DNA of 34,708 bases, taken from contig JAUYJC010000286.1 of the NCBI GenBank assembly GCA_030688735.1, positions 1 to 34,708 of the forward strand. The letters are read 5' to 3'. The notes beneath the pieces are model-generated. The model ran no database searches. It was not told the origin of the DNA and saw only the letters and a program-made list of their open reading frames with translations. Origin of the DNA: Deltaproteobacteria bacterium. GTDB lineage: Bacteria; Desulfobacterota; Binatia; UBA9968. Below, one piece after another: positions 30,785-34,708 of this stretch. The stretch's first letter is position 1; every line of letters starts with the position of its first letter. Both the position numbers and the translations under genes were made by a program.

Positions 30785-31828
30785 CTATGGGTTTAGCGCC
30801 AACAGCCTTTTCTGGGCCGCGTCCATCTGGGCGGACCAGATCTTATGCTCTTTGTAGAACTGCACCGCTGCCGGGTGATAAGGCATCGTCACTTCGGGAT
30901 CCACGGCTCGCTCGTGTGTCCATTCCCTGAACCCGGGGTGCACCGGAGGCAGCTTGGCGACGTTGTCCCAAATCGCTTTCAAGACGGCCTGAACCACGGC
31001 GTCGGGAATCGACTTGTGGCCGATTAGATATATGTCGTAGGTGTAGGTACAGGTGTCTTCGACAATACCAGTCGACGATCCGGCCTTCATCGTCGTGAGA
31101 TAGTACCCCGGCACCGCCTTCTTGATGCGCTCTTCACCCTGTTTCGAGCAATCGAGCGAGATGTAGCGAATGCCCACCGCCGCGTCCGCCTCCTTGACTT
31201 TGGCAGAGCCGATGGCATGGGTGGTGACGTCGGCGCGTCCTTGAACCAGCGCATCGACGCCGTCGTTGACGGCAGGCACCGGCACGACTTTAACATCGTT
31301 CCACGTAAGCCCACCATTGGATATGGAGCCGAAGACGTTATACCAAACGGCCAACTGCGCCGGGTATTCTCCAGTGACGCGCTTCCCTTTGACATCTTGA
31401 ATGGTTTTGATCGGCGAGTCCTTTCTGACTATCAAGCTGCTGCGCAACGGCGAGCCGCGCATGATGAGACGGGAATTGGGAACATGCGGGTACGGATTCC
31501 TGCCGCCGATTTTTAGGCGGTTAGGCCCTTGATAGGCGAGCCCCATATCGACGGCGTTAACGGTCCCGAAGTCGAGTTCGCCGCTGTCGATTAGCGGCAA
31601 AAAGGTGCTCGTGCCCGCGTAGGGCTGCACCTGCATCTGGATCGGCGTCGATTCACTCACCACCTTGGCCAGGCCGCTGGCGAGCGCGTAAAACAGCGAT
31701 CCCGGCGGATTGGAACCGATTCCCGCCGACTTGGGTAACTGTTGGGCGTGGCCGGTTACGGAGCAAACCAATACAGTAAGAAAAGCGGCGGCGATGAATA
31801 GCGATAATTGACTCCTGTGGATACTCAT
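30785..31828 (-). CDS. TAXI-family TRAP transporter solute-binding protein
   Basis: This is a 347-aa exported protein with AAAGGAGGAATTCC before the start at 31828. The signal peptide MSIHRSQLSLFIAAAFLTVLVCSVTG..HAQ is followed by LPKSAGIGSNPPGSLFYALASGLAKVVSE and QVQPYAGTSTFLPLIDSGELDFGTVNAVDMG, which is the TAXI layout. DVKGKRVTGEYPAQ, DALVQGRADVTTHAIGS and the C-terminal HPAAVQFYKEHKIW are also family-like. It is first in the unit with the fused permease. The likely substrate class is carboxylates or amino acids. A good promoter precedes it. Confidence 0.92.
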   Translation of the reverse strand: MSIHRSQLSLFIAAAFLTVLVCSVTGHAQQLPKSAGIGSNPPGSLFYALASGLAKVVSESTPIQMQVQPYAGTSTFLPLIDSGELDFGTVNAVDMGLAYQGPNRLKIGGRNPYPHVPNSRLIMRGSPLRSSLIVRKDSPIKTIQDVKGKRVTGEYPAQLAVWYNVFGSISNGGLTWNDVKVVPVPAVNDGVDALVQGRADVTTHAIGSAKVKEADAAVGIRYISLDCSKQGEERIKKAVPGYYLTTMKAGSSTGIVEDTCTYTYDIYLIGHKSIPDAVVQAVLKAIWDNVAKLPPVHPGFREWTHERAVDPEVTMPYHPAAVQFYKEHKIWSAQMDAAQKRLLALNP

Positions 31829-31855
31829 TGGAATTCCTCCTTTGAAGTTGCGCTC

Positions 31856-31885
31856 AATCTAATCCGATGAATTCAGTTGTGTCAA
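31856..31885 (-). promoter_or_regulatory. Likely promoter of the TAXI/TRAP operon
   Basis: On the minus strand TTGACA (31885-31880) and TAGATT (31861-31856) are separated by 18 nt, in a sigma-70-like arrangement. The start of transcription would be about 20 nt before the ATG, leaving a short leader with the AAAGGAGG ribosome binding site. Confidence 0.45.
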
Positions 31886-31937
31886 TGGTGGCAAAAAAGT
31901 TAGAAAGCAAGGAAACTCGCCCCCCCCTGGCTTTCTT

Positions 31938-33020
31938 CTAGGCCGGCTGTGCCCCCAGATGCTTCGCCAGGAAATCTCCGATCAGTGGGCGGTAGCGAAA
32001 GGGCATGTTGTTGCAAACGTGATTGCCGCCTTCGAGCAAGACCCATTCCTTTGGGCCCGAGGCCTCGTCATAGGTTCGTTTTGCTTGTTCCACCGGCACG
32101 AAATCTTTCGTGCCGTGCACGACCATCAGCGGGCAGCGAATCTTGGGCGCCAAACCCTCGAGCGTGCAGCGGCTGTGCAGCTCCACGAGCTTCTGCTTGT
32201 CGTAGACCTTCCAGATATGCGCCACGCGGGCGAACTCGAAGGGGTCTTCGAGCCGGTTGAGCACGCGGGTGCGGTCGTACATGCCTCCGGCGAAGGCGCA
32301 GGCCTTGATGCGGGTATCGCAGGCGGCGGAACGCGGCGCGAGATAACCGCCCATGCTCGGTCCGAAGACGCCGATGCGCCCGGCATCGACCGCGGGTGAT
32401 TTTTCGAGGTAATCGATGACCGCCGAAGTGGCGCGCTCGAACTCGACAATCATGCCTCCTTGAAACCAGCTTTCGCCCTGACCCGGCCCGTCAAAGGTAA
32501 AGGTCGCCATGCCGCGTCTGAGAAAGCCGTCCTCCATCGTGCGCGCTTCCTCTTTAGTCGATTCAAGACCGGAGATGATAACTACCACCGGCGGTTTTTT
32601 GATTCCCGACGGCACCCGGAGATAAGAGGCCAGGCGAAAGTTTTCCAAGGGCACTTCGTGGCGTTCCGCTGGCGGGTCGAGATAAGGCGCCGCCTTGGCG
32701 TAGCACTCGACGCGCTTCTTCGCCGCCGGAATATACTCGTCCAAATTATACGGCGAGTTGTTGCAGCCGAAATGATAGGCCATCGAGGCCATGAGATACG
32801 CCTCGGTGGCGCTTGCCCGGTTTCCTTCAGCCTCAGCCTTGCGCGCGAACTCTTCGTGCCCCGCCGCGGTCACGCACCATTCACGGCACCAGTCGTCCCA
32901 TGTGCGGATGCGTTCGCCGGTCGTCATGAGATCGTTGTAATCGATCCCCTGAACGATCATGCGCGGCGTCCAGGTTTTCAAAACGTGATCGACGGTGGGG
33001 TCGGGATGATTGGCGAGCAT
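31938..33020 (-). CDS. Alpha/beta hydrolase, FrsA/DHPON-hydrolase-like
   Basis: This is a 360-aa protein with a perfect AAGGAGG before the start at 33020. A helical N-terminal region (about 1-125) precedes the hydrolase core: PPVVVIISGLESTKEEAR, FTFDGPGQGES, the nucleophile elbow GVFGPSMGGYLAPRSA (Ser222), VVHGTKDFVPVEQA (Asp306) and EGGNHVCNN (His334), a full catalytic triad. The combination of a helical lid-like N-terminus and this core is seen in 2,6-dihydroxypseudooxynicotine hydrolase and related C-C or ester hydrolases. No signal peptide is seen. It precedes the TAXI/TRAP unit on the same strand (110 bp), so it may act on the imported compound. Its 5' end is echoed at 34143-34205. Confidence 0.88.
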   Translation of the reverse strand: MLANHPDPTVDHVLKTWTPRMIVQGIDYNDLMTTGERIRTWDDWCREWCVTAAGHEEFARKAEAEGNRASATEAYLMASMAYHFGCNNSPYNLDEYIPAAKKRVECYAKAAPYLDPPAERHEVPLENFRLASYLRVPSGIKKPPVVVIISGLESTKEEARTMEDGFLRRGMATFTFDGPGQGESWFQGGMIVEFERATSAVIDYLEKSPAVDAGRIGVFGPSMGGYLAPRSAACDTRIKACAFAGGMYDRTRVLNRLEDPFEFARVAHIWKVYDKQKLVELHSRCTLEGLAPKIRCPLMVVHGTKDFVPVEQAKRTYDEASGPKEWVLLEGGNHVCNNMPFRYRPLIGDFLAKHLGAQPA

Positions 33021-33214
33021 GATATCCTCCTTAACGAGCGAAACAATTTTACGGCGCCGCGGCCTTGCCGACGCGGGCTGTCATATCCGTGCTCGGCGCC
33101 TTGTCGCCATCTTCCTCAAGCGTTCATTTGTGCCGTCGCGCCGAGGAAATGGAAATGGGACCGCGCTTTGCATTACGACAACGTGCGATCACAAACCTAG
33201 CCACATTTCCAGAC

Positions 33215-33424
33215 TTAGGCTGTGTGTTCTTGGAGTTCACATGGATGCAGCGAAAGATACTCTCTCACCTCGAGATTCATCCGATCGATTTCGGCCAGAA
33301 AGCCACCTGCGGATAACCGGTAGTTTTGTGGATTGGTTTCGGCCTTTCGGAGTTTTTGCACTTGTTGCTGAAAATATCTGATGCGCTCTTTGGCCGCTTC
33401 AAGTTCTTGATCGTTACTAATCAT
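33215..33424 (-). CDS. Small helical protein of unknown function, 69 aa
   Basis: ATG 33424 follows AGGTGATCAGCG. MISNDQELEAAKERIRYFQQ and QVQKLRKAE form a likely coiled coil, then NYRLSAGGFLAEIDRMNLEVREYLSLHP. I have met similar short proteins next to toxin-antitoxin genes, and here it lies 115 bp downstream of a HigA-like gene on the same strand. Whether it belongs to that operon is open. Confidence 0.65.
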   Translation of the reverse strand: MISNDQELEAAKERIRYFQQQVQKLRKAETNPQNYRLSAGGFLAEIDRMNLEVREYLSLHPCELQEHTA

Positions 33425-33539
33425 CGCTGATCACCTAAACTATCCCACGTTAAGTTTTGTCTCGTTTGGTTCGCCAATATTCCACTTCGAAATGTTTCTC
33501 AATCGGCCATTTGTTCCGTTCGATTGCGACGGGCAGAAA

Positions 33540-33770
33540 TTAATCAGCTTCCAGCTCCGGCACGTGCTCATCTTCGTACTTCTCTATCAACACGCCAATG
33601 ATTTCCATGAGTGAGGCCAAGGGATGCGATTCGTCTTCTCCCGCTTCATCGATTAAGCGGTCGAGCAACCCGACAAGCTGGCGATACTCTTCCTCCGTAT
33701 GAGGAACGAAGACCGTGCCTGCTAGCGAGGACCAGGCGCTCACCGTTTTGTTGACGTCAAGATTCTGCAT
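33540..33770 (-). CDS. HigA-type antitoxin, short form
   Basis: This 76-aa protein begins 3 bp after the toxin stop. VNKTVSAWSSLAGTVFVPHT, EEEYRQLVGLLDRLIDEAG and EDESHPLASLMEIIGVLIEK then YEDEHVPELEAD is the usual pattern of the N-terminal dimer/toxin-contact region of HigA-like antitoxins that pair with PF09907-type HigB toxins. No helix-turn-helix follows, so it may be truncated or a naturally short form. The same frame stays open for 27 codons after the TAA, with protein-like content, which would fit a former longer protein. Confidence 0.78.
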   Translation of the reverse strand: MQNLDVNKTVSAWSSLAGTVFVPHTEEEYRQLVGLLDRLIDEAGEDESHPLASLMEIIGVLIEKYEDEHVPELEAD

Positions 33771-33773
33771 GAT

Positions 33774-34061
33774 TTACTCCTTCCACTTTGCCTCATCGTA
33801 GTCGGCGTGTGTGAGCACAGCCCGAATGTAGATCTTCTTTCGATTATAGTGAATGGCCGCGATCAAGCGAACTCTATTCCCGCCGATGTTGAACACAGTC
33901 AGTTTACCAACTTGATCGGCAGATGAAAACCTGGCTCGCAATTCAGCAAAATTCGAGAAATCATTGTGCTTCGCCAAGCTGTACCAACGAGCCAAGGCCG
34001 TTTTTGCTTCGGGATATTGCTCGGCAAATTCATTGAGGCGTTTGCGGGTGATCACATGCAT
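33774..34061 (-). CDS. HigB-type toxin (PF09907-like mRNA interferase)
   Basis: This is a 95-aa protein, MHVITRKRLNEFAEQYPEAK. TALARWYSLAKHNDFSNFAELRARF, VFNIGGNRVRLIAAIHYNRKKIYIRAVLTHADYD is the standard sequence pattern of HigB toxins, including the C-terminal LTHADYD. It precedes the antitoxin, the reversed order that defines higBA operons. It would cleave mRNA on translating ribosomes. Confidence 0.92.
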   Translation of the reverse strand: MHVITRKRLNEFAEQYPEAKTALARWYSLAKHNDFSNFAELRARFSSADQVGKLTVFNIGGNRVRLIAAIHYNRKKIYIRAVLTHADYDEAKWKE

Positions 34062-34142
34062 ACGGGAATGATATGCCTCTTGCGTTTAGGAAAGTGCTCG
34101 CTACCAGCCAACGCCGCTAGGATTAAACCGGCGGTCGAAGTC

Positions 34143-34190
34143 TTATGCCGAGGCTAAGGGCCGGTCGGGGTCCGCAGATTTGGCGAGCAT
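34143..34190 (-). pseudogene. Remnant or duplicate of the hydrolase gene start
   Basis: CTAAGGAGGCCATC precedes ATG 34190, and the 15-codon frame MLAKSADPDRPLASA ends in TAA. The ribosome binding site and first codons resemble those of the hydrolase at 33020 (AAGGAGGATATC, MLANHPDP). About 25 bp around the start are nearly identical (3 mismatches). It lies next to the insertion-sequence end, so an inserted or deleted hydrolase copy is likely. Confidence 0.5.
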
Positions 34191-34276
34191 GATGGCCTCC
34201 TTAGCACCTGGGTTGTTTGATCCGAACAAAAATTAGTGTTGTGTCCGCCGAATCATGCACTGAGCGGTGTTTGGCC

Positions 34277-34303
34277 TAGCAGCCCGTGGTAGAAGTCCGA
34301 TTT
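34277..34303. mobile_element. Putative end of the insertion sequence
   Basis: The sequence TAGCAGCCCGTGGTAGAAG lies just beyond the transposase stop codon and has the look of a terminal inverted repeat. The other end is outside the window, so the pairing cannot be checked. Confidence 0.35.
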
Positions 34304-34708
34304 TTACAAAACGGACGGAAACAGTACGAAGCGGTGACTTGGGACCGCAAATAGTCTCAGATCGAGTCCTCGGCGCCGATCAGCGGCCACTCGGTCGCGC
34401 AGTAGCAGCCACAGAGTAAAACAAAAAGCCCATACGGCAGCCAAACGGCCCTGCAGGCCGCGTGGGGTTCCAATACCCGTCAACGTGCGCATCCACAGAC
34501 CCAGATTGCACGCCGCCGCATGCACGAGCAGCCGTTTGAGAATGTTGCCGTGCCCGCGCAGATGAGTCCGGCGCATGGCGCCCGTCTCGTAGAGGTGGGC
34601 ATTGGGTCGCTCCAACAATTCGCCGCGTCGCCGCATCAACTGCTGGCCGCGGTCGCCCTTGATGCGCCGCCGATTGGCATACACCGCGTCGCGTTCGGCG
34701 TGCTGATC
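34304..34708 (-). CDS. Transposase, C-terminal part (cut by window end)
   Basis: The frame is open to the last base of the window and reads DQHAERDAVYANRRRIKGDR, GQQLMRRRGELLERPNAHLYETGAMRRTHLRGHGNILKRLL, HAAACNLGLWMRTL and GIGTPRGLQGRLAAV. ERPNAHLYETG then RRTHLRG is the C-terminal region of DDE transposases in which the final acidic residue (E of LLERP) completes the catalytic triad. I am unsure of the IS family (IS5/IS1182-like groups are possible). The N-terminal half and the other IS end are outside the window. Confidence 0.82.
   Translation of the reverse strand, partial: DQHAERDAVYANRRRIKGDRGQQLMRRRGELLERPNAHLYETGAMRRTHLRGHGNILKRLLVHAAACNLGLWMRTLTGIGTPRGLQGRLAAVWAFCFTLWLLLRDRVAADRRRGLDLRLFAVPSHRFVLFPSVL

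Noticed and set aside
33441-33539. Extension of the short HigA-like protein past its TAA
   Set aside because: The 27 in-frame codons (protein-like, with KHFEVEYWRTKRDKT) lack any helix-turn-helix and I cannot match them to a HigA C-terminus, so I kept the natural stop and only note the possibility.
1-34708. tRNA, rRNA, riboswitch or replication origin
   Set aside because: Scanning by eye, I found no cloverleaf, rRNA segment, known riboswitch core or DnaA-box cluster; a covariance-model search would be needed to exclude weak cases.

Overview
The window looks like an accessory, catabolism-oriented stretch of a GC-rich, Gram-negative, uncultivated bacterium. The signal-peptide-bearing periplasmic binding proteins, CaiB/BaiF CoA-transferases, an NnrS protein and numerous word-like intergenic palindromes resemble what is seen in metagenome-derived lineages such as Binatota/Desulfobacterota-like or Tectomicrobia-like bacteria. 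This placement is an impression, not a phylogenetic result.

Region 1 (1-11.6 kb, nearly all plus strand) begins inside a UGSC-family gene. Its UGSC motif is encoded by an in-frame TGA followed at the right distance by a hairpin of bacterial SECIS type, so it is a strong selenoprotein candidate. It is followed 18 nt later by a conserved 357-aa protein of unknown function. Then come two NMT1/SsuA-like binding proteins (the first frameshifted), a hydroxycinnamoyl-CoA hydratase-lyase-like crotonase, an acyl-CoA dehydrogenase, two CaiB/BaiF CoA-transferases, a third binding protein, a GNAT acetyltransferase and a fourth binding protein. Together they suggest uptake and CoA-dependent breakdown of an organic (perhaps aromatic) acid.

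Region 2 (11.6-15.9 kb) is a toxin-antitoxin and decay zone: MazEF-like and HigBA-like pairs, one intact ABC_sub_bind-type binding protein, a small protein/retropepsin-like protease pair, and several short remnants (two binding-protein tails, a HigB/HigA junction, a truncated binding-protein start) that record duplication and deletion. Two small membrane proteins, one frameshifted, lie on the minus strand.

Region 3 (15.9-20.8 kb) holds NnrS, a binding protein broken by a nonsense codon, and minus-strand small genes: a conserved 115-aa protein, a LexA-type winged helix protein, a TPR protein with an early in-frame TGA, and a conserved 146-aa protein. Another binding-protein tail remnant lies at 20.7 kb.

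Region 4 (20.9-27.6 kb) has four TctC-like (tripartite tricarboxylate transporter) binding proteins without any TctA/TctB membrane partner, and a flavin-dependent dehydrogenase. Region 5 (27.6-33.0 kb, minus strand) holds a Tim44-like membrane protein, the only complete transporter of the window (TAXI-type TRAP binding protein plus fused permease) and an alpha/beta hydrolase. Region 6 (33.2-34.7 kb) holds a small hypothetical gene, a HigBA pair, a duplicated gene start and the C-terminal part of a transposase running off the window.

Overall there are eleven binding-protein genes (two broken) plus four fragments, with one permease between them. Intergenic spaces are rich in palindromes of at least six sequence families, one nested in another, and one repeat family supplies the start codon and signal-peptide start of two binding-protein genes. 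No tRNA, rRNA or CRISPR array was recognised.
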